Source: Oxytricha trifallax (taxonomy: Eukaryota > Ciliophora > Spirotrichea > Sporadotrichida > Oxytrichidae). From it: 64,000 nt of DNA. The stretch is from positions 62,001 to 126,000 of the forward strand of contig ARYC01000231.1 in the NCBI GenBank assembly GCA_000711775.1, written 5' to 3'. Of this stretch, positions 24,024 through 36,478 are shown piece by piece (the stretch's first letter is position 1; each line of letters begins with the position of its first letter). The position numbers were made by a program, and so were the translations under genes. A model generated the notes under the pieces. The model was not told the DNA's origin. It ran no database searches and saw nothing but the letters and a program-made list of their open reading frames with translations.

Positions 24024-24129
24024 TTTGCAAATTGGCCTAATTTCTCTACTAACCCCAATAAGACCCCAGCTATACCCTACAAATCAAAGCACACATAAAC
24101 CTCACTAAGGGGTTTTTTGGGTTTTGATT

Positions 24130-24233
24130 CATTTTGCCATCTGCTCTTTGGCATTATTTCTAAAAATGAGAGAAGACAGCAATATGCCCAACTTACTTAA
24201 AATCTCAGATAGCTGTCTCACCGTTTAAGAGTC
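24130..24233 (-). repeat. Right TIR of the Rep element, outer part
   Basis: Continuation of 19801-20043 after the TBE and its ATT duplicate. It ends ACCGTTTAAGAGTC, matching the left outer end. Confidence 0.88.
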
Positions 24234-26769
24234 AAAATTGGTCTTATTTTTTTGAGTTTTCAACATCATATAGAAGTCTCTCGTTAATAAAAATAATAAT
24301 TCCGTGTTATCCGAAAAATTTGACTCGGAGGAGGTACGCCAACTTATTTTACTCTAAAAATATATATTTGGTTTAGATATAGCCCCCTTGAATGTTTCAA
24401 TTTTTTGAAAAACATTTTGGCAGATTAAATTATTATAAAAACAATTTTTTCAAAGTATAAGGGGTTAGTATATAGTTAAGGAAATAAAGAGATATATAAA
24501 ATTATACTGAATATTATCATATTTTTATATTTAAATAAAAAAAACATATTGAATTCTTTCGTATTTATCTAATAATATATTAAAAACATACATGAAATTT
24601 CATAATTATTTTAATAGTTTCTAGTTTTGTATCGCAATTCCTACTCGTATAAATTCTTAACTTTAAGTATTATCTTGTTAATCTTTTGTCACTGTTATTA
24701 TCACATTCCCTATTCGCGATATTTAATTCTTTCTGTTTAGCAATGAATTATTTCTAGAAATTTGGAGATTTTCTCTATTATAAATATGAATACTCCAATA
24801 AATTTCTCTTATAATTTGACTATTTCTTCAGTATTAATATAATTTTATTCAAGTATTAATAAGTTTGCATGAATTATTTCAAGATTTTGAATTAGACTTA
24901 TTTATAAAAAGATATTTAAGAAAATCAACAGTAATTATAAACAAAGATTGAATTCGTAATAGGGGCAGTTTAAATATTCTTAAACATGGTTTCGACTTTT
25001 ATAAACCCCTTTTTTTAAATGAATAAATTATTAATGTTTTATTTAGTTACTCTTATTGATTTTTTATTTATTAAAATATTAATAATCACCTTATTCATAT
25101 ATATTTTATTCTATAATTTATATAATATAATCTAAGTATCAATTAAAGTTTAATTTTTTTTCTTCTTATTTTTTGAAGAGTGCGAAGTAAAGTCGCTTGC
25201 GTTGGTAAAAAAAATGTTAAATATTTGAATATAAAATTCTAGTTATATTAAGTTTTATTAAATTATAATCTTATTAACAATATTATTTAAATTTATGATT
25301 ATTATAAAAAGCAAATTTTTAAATCATTGATATTATTGTTTGCTCCATTAATTATAAATATTCAAATATTTATAATAAATTAAAAAATCAATGAAGACAA
25401 TGAAAATTATATATTTCTAAGTATTATATTGCTACAAGTAACTTCAAAAATGTAAATTAATCCAAAAAGTTACTTTTATATAGTTTAATATCTACGAAGT
25501 ATAATAAAAATAATCCTTTACTTGAAATAATTAATAATTAAAACCTCAAGAATCAAATCTATGAAAGCATTTGTGATTACAATGTGTGTCGATAATTATT
25601 TAATTTAACAGCATAATTTTGAACAATTTGGAATAACAGTATAGATTTGTGTAAAAATTTCATTGTATTAATAGTATTTAAATTTAAACTTTATAAATAA
25701 TAACTAATCAATATGTAATTGAAAATAAAAGTAAAAAGAAAAGGAGAATAATCTGCTATCTAAGATATTCAAGACTTCTTTAACTTCCAAAGGGGTTGTT
25801 GAAAAAATTTGCCTCAACAACTAATGAAATTGTAATCTTCTATCAAGTAAGTTAACATGCCAAATATACTTAGAAAAATAAATCCCTAGATATTACAATT
25901 ACATTTTTTAAGGATTTTTTCCTAAACAAATATATGTAATAATAGTAATTGCAGTACAATCTATCACTTTCCAATAATTTTGGGTGTTAAAATTTATATA
26001 ACTGGTACTAACAATCACTTCTTCAAGTTCAATATTAAAACAAATACCCATATCATGTATGTAAAAGCAATTCTGAGATTTGACTTAAGACATTTGGTGA
26101 ACTTAAAGTCAGAATCTTAAGTATTAAGAAATTGGAGCATCGAAAAATGAAGCTTTAGAAATTAGATATTTCAAAGATATTTTTTGTGGCTATTTTATAT
26201 TATTGCTAAATAATATGATATAGAGCGGAGAATAAAATGAAAGTATCTCATTTAAAGAGAAATTAATATTCCTGATTTTTAACAATCTTAGTACTTCGAT
26301 AATAGTCTGTAATACTTATTAGATCCTTTTAAGTACAGATCCTCGTTTGGATAATTTTAGCACTTTTATATGCATTTGATTCATAATAATTTCTTCTTTG
26401 CATCTTGTTCAAGATAAATTATTCACATTAAAAGTAAAGTTTGAATCTACTAAGTTACTATAATTTTTAATAAAATTATAAAGTATTGGGAATTATTTAA
26501 AAATTCAATTTATAAGAATTGGCATGTGTCATATTAAAAATTAACCTACATTACTTAGTTTTATAGTATAAATAAATAACTGATGTGTTTTAATATGCGA
26601 ATAATTAATTAATGATTAACATATTAAAGCAGAATCATATTTTAGTTTTTTCTTTCTTTTTAAATCAAATATCATTTTGTGAAGGTTCGTATTAATTTAA
26701 AATACTATTATTTCTCAATCCATACTTAAATATTTATCATTATTAATTTTGGTATAGTGATATCTTCGT
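24234..26769. other. Very AT-rich, no gene recognised
   Basis: Long A/T runs, no convincing frame on either strand. A small hairpin GTTGTTGA...TCAACAAC lies at about 25,797-25,822. Likely eliminated germline spacer. Confidence 0.5.
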
Positions 26770-27160
26770 TAAATGCCTTAAAAAAACAGGCATACTTCCT
26801 TGGAAATGACCTCGTTTAACTAGTCACAACAAGATGTAAAGAAGTGACATCCACCAAAAAAATAAAATTCTCAATAGTTAAAAATTTTGATGCCCAGTTC
26901 AAATTCTAAGATCTTGTAGACCAAGTTCAGATTATTAACCATAAAAGTAAAGGAAGAAAAGGCAGACCTCAAATGAAAAGAAACCAAAGAAACAAATAAA
27001 AAGGAAGAGGAAGAAAAAGAAGGGATTAAGACTTAGTATACATGGAGAGAATTTCCAAAACTTAACTAAAAGGGCTTGTCCCTTTCAAGCTACCATGCTT
27101 ATTTTATCGGGGGGTCCCTTGAGACCTCAGTGTGAATTTAATATTATTATTATAATTTAA
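26770..27160 (+). mobile_element. 3' fragment of the LINE-like family
   Basis: Plus-strand copy of the shared LINE 3' block (GGGCTTGTCCC, TCCCTTGAGACCTCAGTGTG) followed by an (ATT)n-like tail. Upstream, a basic peptide (GRKGRPQMKRNQRNKQKGRG) resembles the basic C-terminus of the ORF at 15.9-17.3 kb. It is 5'-truncated at about 26,770. Confidence 0.7.
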
Positions 27161-28515
27161 TTTTTATACAAGCATTATTGAAGGCGTGATGCTTTATCAA
27201 CAAAAATCTAAACTTAATATAAATTACTTCTTTTTCGTTAGAAATTAAAAATATATACTTTATTAGTATTTTAGTATTTATGATTTTTAGTATAAGAGAG
27301 ATATGATAAGCAAAGTAGAATAATATAACTCAACTTTATATTAATCTTTAATAAAATGAGCTGCATATAAATACAATTTTAAAATTGGAAATATTTAATA
27401 TCAATAATAATTACAATTTATAATAAGAAATCTAAAATAAATTTTTATGAAATAAAAACCTATAGAGATCAACTCTGATAGAGCGGTTACAATATAAAAA
27501 ATGTAAGTTACTAAAAACACATATAATTATAATATTTAATAGAGGTCTTACCCAGTAAGAGCCGGTGTTGTACCAGACAGACAACCCGAAGCAGAAATTG
27601 ATAGAAGAGAGATTCAACGAAATCAAAAAGAGAATGTCCGATTATCTTAAGAAGAGTGTTTAAACTAAGTAATGGTCAAATAATTCATATTTTGATTATT
27701 ATAATAAGTATTCTGTTATGCTGATTAAATTTCATTTTAAAACAAACATTATCACTCATTTTAATAATTGTCAGTTCAAGAGTATATTACATAAAATCAC
27801 ACTAGCATCTTTGACAAAATTATATATGGGTCTGACAAGTAATATAAATTCTCTAAAGGAATAACGTTTCAAAAAGACAATACACTACTACATCATTCCA
27901 CTTAAAATCAATTGCAATCAGTGGAGGTTCCAAGAAATAATTTACTAATATATGATTGAGGATGCTAAAGCTACTATCTTTTTTTAAAGGACTAAATTTC
28001 ATGGAATAACTTTTAGTTTAGAAGTATACGCCAGGTGTAATCCTGTCAACATCAGAGGGAATCGGTGATATCTAATGTAAATATAGAATTAGGAAAAGAA
28101 ATAATAGACAAGCCCATGTATTTCTTTGTTGATACCCATATAGGTATTTTTGATTACAAAATGTCATATTTTTGGTAAGATCTTTGGGAATGTAATGGAA
28201 AATTTTTGAAAATAAAATGCTTATTTTGATATATAAATTTAAATTTTAATATATAAATTGATATATTTGAATAATATTTAGGTAAAGGGTAATCATTTCC
28301 AATTTAGCTAGAGAATAGTCTGGAGTATTTGCTGTTCAACCCTTTCTTAGATTTTTAGGCTTTTCGAATAGGACGAGTTTTATAATTTAGAGAAAATCGA
28401 TTTAAAAAATATACTGCTTCAAAGTTTAATAGACTTAAGTAAGTTTTAAAATAATAAATATTTTAAAATTGAATAAAAGAATATTTTATAATTAGAATAG
28501 AATAGAATAGTTAAG
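27161..28515. other. AT-rich, no gene recognised
   Basis: No coding block or repeat family identified. A short frame at 27,432-27,626 (minus) has no support. Confidence 0.4.
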
Positions 28516-28905
28516 CTAAATTAATAACGAGATATTCTGGGTCATAAAATGACCCAATATTTGCATCCTTGAGTCATGACGTTGCTGGTGTGAATGACGT
28601 GGCACATAACCTTGAGCCCCCAAAAACCAAAAAACCCCGCAAGAGTAAAAGCTGGAAAAGACTAGAATTTGCTCGGCTCCTCTGTGCTCCTGACGTCCGC
28701 CATTCATCACTGTGTGGAATGCAGTCCCACTTCTTCCCCCCGCCTGCCTCCCTTCTTGCCAGCTTTGTTAGATTGTATCCATCCTGCCAACTAACGGCGT
28801 AATGGCAGGGAAATCGGCTCTCTAGAGCTCTCTCCATGAGCGATTGAACTCCGCTAGATCGTTGTTATTTGCAGGTAGGTCTCTGGGCGCTTTCATCTCC
28901 TGCAT
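28516..28905 (-). CDS. GC-rich coding island, candidate first MDS of an unknown gene
   Basis: A sharp rise in GC content against the AT-rich background. From ATG 28905 on the minus strand a TGA-free frame begins MQEMKAPRDLPANNNDLAEF and continues with ADFPAITPLVGRMDTIQQSW, using TAG and TAA as Gln. The first 70 residues look like real protein; the later part (Phe/Trp-rich) is less convincing and may be outside the coding segment. No family is recognised. Overlapping frames on the plus strand are probably shadows. Confidence 0.4.
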
Positions 28906-31900
28906 GAGACAATATTAGGCTTATATGGTTCGGATTACCAGACTAAAAAGAATCCTAAATAGAAAGCAACACATATGGGATCCACGGTCACCTGAAGGTA
29001 CTCCCTATTTAGTATCTTTTTAATTTAATAATTATTTTATAATTAAAAGTCTTTATTCCAAATTTTATTGATTTATTTAACGTTTTATAATACAAATAAT
29101 AAACGGTTTTAGAAATATAGCCCTTCAAAATTCTGCAAAGCAAATAACAGCTTTTGCCTGGATTGCCAAGATTTCTTAAATTATGATCAAATTAGGATCA
29201 ATAAAATTCCTCCAATTTTTTTATTGCAGTTTGGATGATCGAGTGATTCTAAGTGCACCATGATGAAATCAATATGGCATTGGGCTTGTTTTTTATAATC
29301 ATTGTCATATTAAAGTTCAGACTCCTGCAACTATTACTGGTGATTGCTATATTAAAAATTATAATTGGCATTAGTTCGACTGTTATAACTTAGGAATTTT
29401 GGTGGAAATTATGCTCTATAAATACTCCAAAACAACCACTTAGGATTCTATTGTTTCCTACACTCTCTCATTAGAGTACATCAGAGAATAAACGACTGAT
29501 ATATCTTTTAATAAAAAATAATATTATAAAAAGTATTCACAACAATCCAAACATTTCATTTATTAAGCATGAATTTTTGAAATAATATTTTAATCCAAAT
29601 TTAAATTAAAACAGAAAATATTTACTTATTATTGAATTAAAAATGGATCACAGTGCAATGATTTCTTTACTCTCAATACTTTAAGGTATTCTTTTATTCT
29701 TCTTTTTAATTGTAAAATTATCACTAATATGATTTTTCCTGACAAATTTAAAGCTAATTTACTTATATTTATACAACTTATAGAGAATATTCTCTGAATC
29801 TTGAGCAAACTACCATAACTCACCAATCCATAAAAAATGATAGAGAGATTTTTAAAATTGCCCTTAATGCTGAACTAAATTAGTGTAAAGTATTTTCTAT
29901 GATAAAGACAGACAAAAGTTGTTGTTCGCTAAAATGGAACAATTTAGGAAAACACAATTATTTAAATTTATCTAAAATTAAATGAATGACAGTTAGTAAT
30001 TCACAATATATATTTCCAACTTTTCTCCTTTTTATTTAAGGATTATCGCGGTTTAAACTAAATTAATTTAGTTATCTCATTTTTATTGCAGTTTTTATTT
30101 ATTTCTGATTTATTTATTCCTTATATTTTGTATTTTATCAATATTTAACTACTTAGTTTTAACATTTTTATTTTTCTGATGTAATTGACAGTAATATTGA
30201 ATTTCTCATATTATGCAAACATTTTTACTTGAAATAAGAAATCTAATTTTTCCTTGTAATTGCTAATAATTTAATTTTAATTTATTTTTTAAAAAAATAT
30301 TACTATACTTGCTTAAAACTATGGGTTTTATCAAATAAATCTATTACTTTAATTAAAGTGGCATCATTATTCAAAAAAGTACAGTAATACAACAAACATA
30401 TATATAGAGGAATCTTAAATATTTTGAATTTCAATTGACAAAATATTGATATTTTATTCAAATATAAAGGAGAGATTCGTTAAATCTGTGGTAAATGCTT
30501 AATGTTTTTATTTTTATTATTAAACAGTAAAAACTCAGTGATTATGGAGAGAATATAGAGATTAAGCCTTCATAATGGTACCCTCAAAGTTAAAGTAATA
30601 ATATCATAAGAAAATGATAATCTTTTAAAAGACGCCAATCTACATCAGAGAGTCATTATTTGTGAGTGGATAATATAGTTAAAATGTTGGTAGATTGTAT
30701 CATTAAAAGGCACACTGAAGAATAATTAGAAATTAATATCATTATTAGAAACTTAGTTATCAACAATCATTGTAAATAGAGCTTTCAAATGATGGATTTT
30801 GGAAACTTAATTTCTTATTTATTTTTTAAAAAATAGCAAACAATAATAACAATAAACATTTGTAATCAAAATCTAATTGAAAGATTTGCTAATTTAAATA
30901 CATTGCATAGTTATGTATTATAATGATTTTTAAATTAGGTAAGCAATTAATGATGTATTCATGATGATTTAATTCATTCTCGAATTTTAAACTATGATTA
31001 TAACAATTAACACTATTTTCAAATATAAAGATTTGAATTGTGAGAAATCTTCTATATCTAATCTTAAAAAGTATATCTTTCTTATAACCTCAATATGATT
31101 GGATTCATTTTATTTTTAATTATGTCCAAATATATTTGTATTGATATTGGAATTACTCCTTAACAAATCTTAAAACTAAGTTGTCAATGCTCCCAATATA
31201 TAATTTGATTCCTATTAATAGATGAGACATCTTAAGAGGTTAGCAATTTATATATAAAAGTTTGACTTTCTTGGATAAACTTCAATAGATTTAACTAAAT
31301 ATCTCTTTATTTATACTTATATATTATTTTCTATCATGAATTTAAATCTCAATGATTGATAGAATAAATAGGCGATCAAGATAAATATCTATATTTTCCT
31401 TTTATCTCAATTATTGAGATCTAATACTTTTACAATGACACGAAATAAATAATGTGCCTAAATTAAGCTGTTGTCATCAATTGTTATTTCCTGGCTATAG
31501 TGATATCTTTCCTTTGAAATTTGGCATCTAATATCATCATTGATTTTGACTTTACAAAATAAATATCTGCTATTTGCCCTCTATTACTTTAAAATATTGA
31601 TAACATATGATTAATGCTTCATTAATTGTTAATCTAAAAATATATTTCCTAACTTTTTTATTGTGAGCATTATTTTTTATAATTTCCAACCTTTATGTTA
31701 GAGACTTTAGAAACTAACTAATTAGATTATTTTTCAGCTTGAAAAATATCGATATCGAAAAGCAAAGTGCTAAAAATAGCACTTTGGAAAATTGTAGAAT
31801 GAAAAAGTCTCATCTGAGTTTGGATTTTGTTTGCTTCTAAATTTATTATCAACTGAGAGGTTTTTATTTCTGATTGCTATTGAAACTTACACTTTAGTAT

Positions 31901-32369
31901 AAATATTTGCTTGAATTTAAAGTTCTTATTATGCTGATATTGATACTCTTGCGAAAAATGATAATAATTTTGTCAATCTACACAAGAATTCATGATTAAT
32001 AATGCGAAATATTTCTGATAGGAATTAAATTAAATTTAATTATAATAGTTATTGTGCTAATCTCATGGGCTGTTAATGTCTAAAAAACGTTTCAACTTCC
32101 TTATCTTAAAATCATTTTCATCTTCTAAATACTTATGGTCTTATAATTCCACTATTTGTACCTTTTTGCGAAGAACCTATGGTTTTACTAGTCAGATCAT
32201 TAAGATATATAATTATAATATGATTGTTGTAACTTATGTATGATGTGATTGCTCTTCATCCACCTCCGTCTAATCTATACTAATGCTTTTTATATTAGGT
32301 TTTTAATCTAATTAATTGATTAATTTCCAAATAACTATAAATCATAATTGCTTCAATTTTAGGTTCTTT
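28906..32369. other. AT-rich, no gene recognised
   Basis: Read on both strands without a convincing coding block or repeat. Not every frame was checked codon by codon. Confidence 0.35.
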
Positions 32370-32880
32370 TCAATATATCATTGAGAAAGTTAGAGATAAT
32401 TTACTTTATTTTTGGTATATGAATCTTTCCATCTAATGTGAAATAAAAGATATAGATAGTGCTTGTTCTAAGGCTTGAGCTGGTGTTCCAGGAAACTAAA
32501 TGATTCTTTCATTATGATGAGCAAGTAATAAGGGATCTTCTAATATCATACTTCTTCTGTGGCATAAGATGGCAAATTTGATTCTTAAAATAGATTAAGA
32601 GCCTTTAAATAATAGATCTAGAGTTTTAAGGAGCTCTTCAATTGAATTTGAAATTACACTGTTGAAAAATGTGATTTATTGAGAAATACTTCGATGAGCT
32701 TACAGCAATCTGTAAGAGCGTTCGTTATCTCATTGCATCTTAATAGTACTTTATAGACTACTGATTAATAATTTTGTATGCCTTCTCAGTAACTATACCA
32801 ATGTACAAAGTAGTGTGGCTTAAATAAACTTTTGAGCTTTGTTATTTTGACCATGCCATTACTATATGGCTCTGTCTATA
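32370..32880 (-). CDS. Coding island of unknown function, one frameshift
   Basis: On the minus strand from about 32,880 a frame reads KVYLSHTTLYIGIVTEKAY and on. After a frame change near 32,660 it continues EELLKTLDLLFKGSQSI, MILEDPLLLAHHNERIIQF and GTPAQALEQALSISFISH to TGA 32,370. TAG and TAA are used as Gln. The second part (about 120 codons without TGA) is well balanced and protein-like. No domain is recognised. It could be MDS pieces split by a short eliminated segment, or a decayed gene. Confidence 0.45.
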
Positions 32881-33080
32881 AAGCAATTCGATAACATAAA
32901 GCAACCAAAGTTTATACGGACCTTCTCAAGAAAGCATATATAAAAATAGTCGAATTGTTATATTATAATTAAAATGAATATTAATTATATTCATTAGAAA
33001 CCTTTAAATTAATAATCAGAATGAGCTGGCAACTTAATATAAAATGTAAATCACAAAAATAAACCTTCAAATATTATATT

Positions 33081-33241
33081 TCAGCAATTAGAATAGTCTA
33101 GAGTCTTGGTAGCTGAAGACAGAATACTTAAAAGACAAGTGTATAAGATTTAAAAATAAGAAAAAGAGATGAAACAATTGGACAAATGTATAATAGGGAT
33201 CGGTTAAATGACAAACTTGTATTAAGTATTCTACTGATTCC
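33081..33241 (+). CDS. Short coiled-coil coding segment (possible exon)
   Basis: After a TTTCAG acceptor-like site the plus strand reads VLVAEDRILKRQVYKIQKQ and QEKEMKQLDKC, then a TGA at about 33,239. Charged heptad-like pattern. Too short to name. Confidence 0.3.
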
Positions 33242-33312
33242 TTTCATACTAGTACATATTAGTTTAATTAATTCTTATTTTCAATTAATGTCCTTCTCTT
33301 TTTCTTCATAAT

Positions 33313-33495
33313 TCAATCTAATCTCTAAACTCTATTGAAAGAAGCTACGGAACTACGCCAGGTGCTGAAATTCTAGATTAAAATTACGGCATTTATTATC
33401 TGATTGAAGTCTTCATTTACTCGTTGATTAATAGCTTCAAGTATCTTTATCTACACAAAGTCTGAAACTGGTAAATTCATCAATAAATTATTGAC
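33313..33495 (-). CDS. C-terminal exon of an unknown gene
   Basis: After a TTATTTCAG acceptor on the minus strand the frame reads MNLPVSDFVQIKILEAINQ, then RVNEDFNQIINAVILIQNF, and ends at TGA 33,315-33,313. Helical and balanced in composition. The preceding exon was not found in the window, which fits a scrambled or IES-interrupted gene. Confidence 0.4.
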
Positions 33496-33689
33496 CTGAA
33501 ATAAGTATATATTAATTAATTAATATATATGCTAGTATTATAATAGAAAACTAATCCTTTTTACTTTAACAGAGGGTAGATTTATAGTGCGTTAGACTTG
33601 CTCATAAATTACACAGATTATAAAATCAATCTAGTTCCTCATTCTTTCGGCCAGTTTGATTCAGAAAAAAGGTCTCAAAGATTATGTAT

Positions 33690-33697
<8 letters not shown>

Positions 33698-33722
<25 letters not shown>
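33698..33722. repeat. (TA)n microsatellite
   Basis: About twelve TA units. Confidence 0.9.
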
Positions 33723-33723
<1 letters not shown>

Positions 33724-33806
33724 TTAATTTAAATTCAAAAATTTTTGATTTATTTTAATAAATAAAAGAAAATATAATAAAACTTAATCACTATAGAAAT
33801 AGAGTA

Positions 33807-34172
33807 CTCCTACAGCAACAAAACATCTGAAAAAGACTCATACCAAACTTGTCTAGAACATCAATTAAAACGAATAAATAGAGACCAATAGGAAACTCTA
33901 ACCTTTTGTCGGAGAAATGGATGAGCTAATGGCACTACTTAAGGGATCACAAGGGAGTGTATTTTGCATAGTATTTATTCACAATCATCAATCCGGTATT
34001 CAAGGAGAAGCTCTTGAAAAATCAGGTCGATAAGCTTTACTGAATCGCTACTCTCTCAAGGCAAAGCAACAATACATAGGCATTCTTTCAACTGCAAAAT
34101 TTAATTATGAATAAAATGCAGAAAATTAGACTATTAAAATTGATGCTGATACTAACTCATAACACACGCATT
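33807..34172 (+). CDS. Coding island of unknown function
   Basis: A plus-strand frame of about 120 codons without TGA: TPTATKHLKKTHTKLVQ, then MDELMALLKGSQGSVFCIVF, HNHQSGIQGEALEKSGR and AKQQYIGILSTAKFNYEQ. It is GC-richer than the flanks, with TAA/TAG at Gln-like positions. No family is recognised. Both ends fade into AT-rich DNA, as an MDS would. Confidence 0.5.
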
Positions 34173-35083
34173 AAAAATGTTTAATAATATATAAGATAGG
34201 ATATCTAAAAACTTATATTTTTATTTAATAATATATTTTTTTCAATATCACCCGCTTTTACGTTTCTAATTTTGGGGTTTCATTTTTTGCATTTGTTTTA
34301 ATTCTTGTAATTTATATTATTATAGTATTTGCTTTACAAAATAAAAAAATCCTTTAATCATAAAAATAATCTTTGACTAATTTCATATTTTATTTAAAGT
34401 TTATAATTTTACAAATTTTAACATAAAATACTGTTTTTGGGGTGGGAAGTTTCCTGCCAAGGATTATGATAAAAATAATTTTTAGGGAATTATCCTTTCA
34501 AGAAAATTTAAATTTTTAATTTATTATTTCTTTATGGAATTATTTATTGACAACTATAAATACCTTTTATTATTTTCACATTTTTGTAATTCAAACAATT
34601 TAACCTACCACTAATGAAGAATTACAAGATCTACATTATGTTTAACAATAATTTCATTAATATATCATCTTATTTTCCATAAGTATTACAAAATTTATAT
34701 TAAAAACTATAATAAATACCGTTCTATATCTCCAATTATGATATTAGAATATAATTGCAATTTATCTTTTTAACTCTTAAAAAAATGTTTAACTTATCCT
34801 TTAGCCATTAAATGAGTTTAATATTAATAATTAAAATATTTCATATTTTATCAATAAAAATTATATATAAAAAAATTTAGTTGTCAGGAAACTTCCTTCC
34901 CCCTGTTTTGTTTTATTAACATATTATATTATATTCCTATTATTTTAATTAAAATTAAAATTATTTCATAAAAGAAACAATTTTAGTAACTTTAAATTAC
35001 GAATTTATAATAAGATAAGCATTTAATTTACTAATAATAATTTTTAGTGATTGGGATTTAAATTTTAGTCATTAAATAAAACC
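34173..35083. other. AT-rich, no gene recognised
   Basis: No coding frame or repeat seen. Confidence 0.45.
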
Positions 35084-35734
35084 TCAAGAGTAAAATTTTA
35101 GAGAATCGTGGAAATAAAAAATAAATGAATAATTAATCAAGAGCTAGTTTATTATGATTGAATTGCTAAGTATAAAACAGTAAATTGGGTACTCTCTAAG
35201 CGAGTCGAGCAGAAATCTAGTCTCTCGATCGAACTCTTGAATAATTTGACCCTGCTTATGATGAACTTCCTCTCCGTCACTCATGGTGTCATCTTCCTTC
35301 TGTCCCTTGCATTCCTCCTCTTGCTGGAAGCCTACCATTTCCTGAGAGTTTCCATCGACACTATCCTTCTAGGAATCTTACGAACTGCTGTCTGAATCCT
35401 CGCTATCACTAGCACTGGTCACTACGTCAATGTCCCTACCTGAGCGTGCTCCCGCGTAGATGTTCCAGTAGGGGTGGTCATGGAGACCTGCCATCTTCTC
35501 ACTGACAAAAGACTCAACTCTGGCTCGATCACATGGATACATCAGCTTCGAGTGCTCCACCTACACTGCCTTTCCTCGAGGATCGTTTTCATACATGACC
35601 TGGGCGTGAATGGCGTTCCTGATGACCTTGACTTCGAAGATGTCTCTCACTCTGTAGGCCTCTCCCTTGCCAAGTGGTGTTTGCTGTTGGATCTGTTGTT
35701 GTGGACCCTTGCTTTGATCTGAAATTGACCCCAT
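35084..35734 (-). CDS. Unknown protein with acidic Ser/Asp/Glu-rich tail, likely MDS
   Basis: From ATG 35734 to TGA 35,086-35,084 the minus strand is open for 216 residues with TAG/TAA as Gln. The start is Gln-rich (KGPQQQIQQQTPLGKG), followed by a folded-looking part (YRVRDIFEVKVIRNAIHAQV, HDHPYWNIYAGARSGRD) and a disordered acidic tail (TSASDSEDSDSSS). GC content is about half, far above the surroundings, and drops abruptly near 35,160, so the last 25 codons may lie outside the MDS. No family is recognised. It lies downstream of, and on the same strand as, the transposase piece at 36.1-36.5 kb, but a join between them was not found. Confidence 0.65.
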
Positions 35735-36097
35735 TACTAATTTCTAACTATTAATTTTCTAAATTAAATATAATTTAATAGGGCGTCTTGAAGTTAAAAA
35801 ATTGGGAATTGGTCTTTAATTGGCCTATTAAATATTTTAGTATAAAAAGTTTGCCTAACTTACCAAATTAGTGTTGCAGATGAATTTGAGGGTAAAAAAA
35901 ACATTGAGGTCCTGTAAAGATAGTCATTCGAGAGCCCTTAAAAAGAAGCATAGTGCTCAAATCTACGACACAGACTAGTATTTCCAAAGCTGAGATAAAC
36001 TTCAAATACAAATGGTGACTGATTGGCACTTTAAATAGAGTATTGGTGATTCGTGATTTAGCAGATTGGGTGTCCAAAACCAGAATTAATTACAGTA
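35735..36097. other. Spacer between two coding blocks
   Basis: AT-rich on the left. At 35,880-36,070 frames on both strands read as short peptides, but none is decisive. Confidence 0.3.
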
Positions 36098-36478
36098 TCA
36101 GACATCCTGCAGGCTCAGATGCATCAGGGCATCGACCAAAGAGCATGCGAACGCGCCATTCACCCATCGCATGTCCAAGTGAGAGAGCTGCAAATCCAGT
36201 TCCTGCGCATTGCGTCGCAGCTGCTTCCTATAGTTTGTTAAGGGAGAAATGCTTACTTTGCTGAGACAGGCAGGAGCATGAGGTAGAGGTCGCGCCATTT
36301 GATAAACCTGAATGCCTTTTCAACTAGAGCCATGTCGTACTGGTTTGGGCCAAGGAATAGGATGGGGACATTAAGCTTCTACAGGACGCTATTTGTGAAG
36401 TTGCTGCGGGGGTAGGACGCGTTGTCCGTCAACAAGAAGAAGAGAGTGAGCGCCTGCTAAACCCCATCCGATAAAAAA
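36098..36478 (-). CDS. C-terminal part of a DD34E transposase-like gene, GC-rich
   Basis: The minus strand reads the second catalytic Asp in LLTDNASYPRSNF and the Glu in MALVEKAFRFIKWRDL, 34 residues apart, with ILFLGPNQYDM between. The same spacing and the FLGP...IK.RDL pattern occur in the transposase of the 10.4 kb element. A 29 bp intron (36256-36228, GTAAGC...CTATAG) joins to a second exon that ends at TGA 36,100-36,098. The 5' part with the first Asp is missing; DNA above 36,480 turns AT-rich. High GC content sets it apart from the transposons here and suggests a macronuclear-destined, perhaps domesticated, gene. Confidence 0.7.

Larger units (their letters stand above)
20044..24126. 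mobile_element. TBE: TBE-type transposon, copy A (complete, decayed)
   Basis: Starts CAAAACCCCAAAACCCC, the telomere-like end known for Oxytricha TBE elements, and ends with an inverted, slightly mutated copy at 24110-24126. The about 4.1 kb length and three genes (zinc-finger/kinase on minus, 22 kDa-type ORF on plus, transposase on minus) match the TBE plan. It lies inside the right TIR of the Rep element and so is younger than it. All three genes show lesions. Confidence 0.93.
18050..24233. mobile_element. Rep/SF3-helicase element with about 342 bp TIRs, interrupted by a TBE
   Basis: The left TIR (18050-18391) is matched in reverse complement by 19801-20043 plus 24130-24233; the right copy is split by the TBE. 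Without the TBE and one ATT duplicate the unit is about 2.1 kb. It encodes one protein with SF3-helicase motifs. Long TIRs around a small Rep-like gene recall replicative single-stranded-DNA elements that integrated, but it could also be a transposon with a captured helicase. No flanking duplication could be fixed. Confidence 0.85.

Noticed and set aside
28516..28837. Four overlapping open frames on both strands in the GC-rich island.
   Set aside because: High GC lowers stop frequency in all frames; only the minus frame starting MQEMKAPRDL was kept, and with modest confidence.
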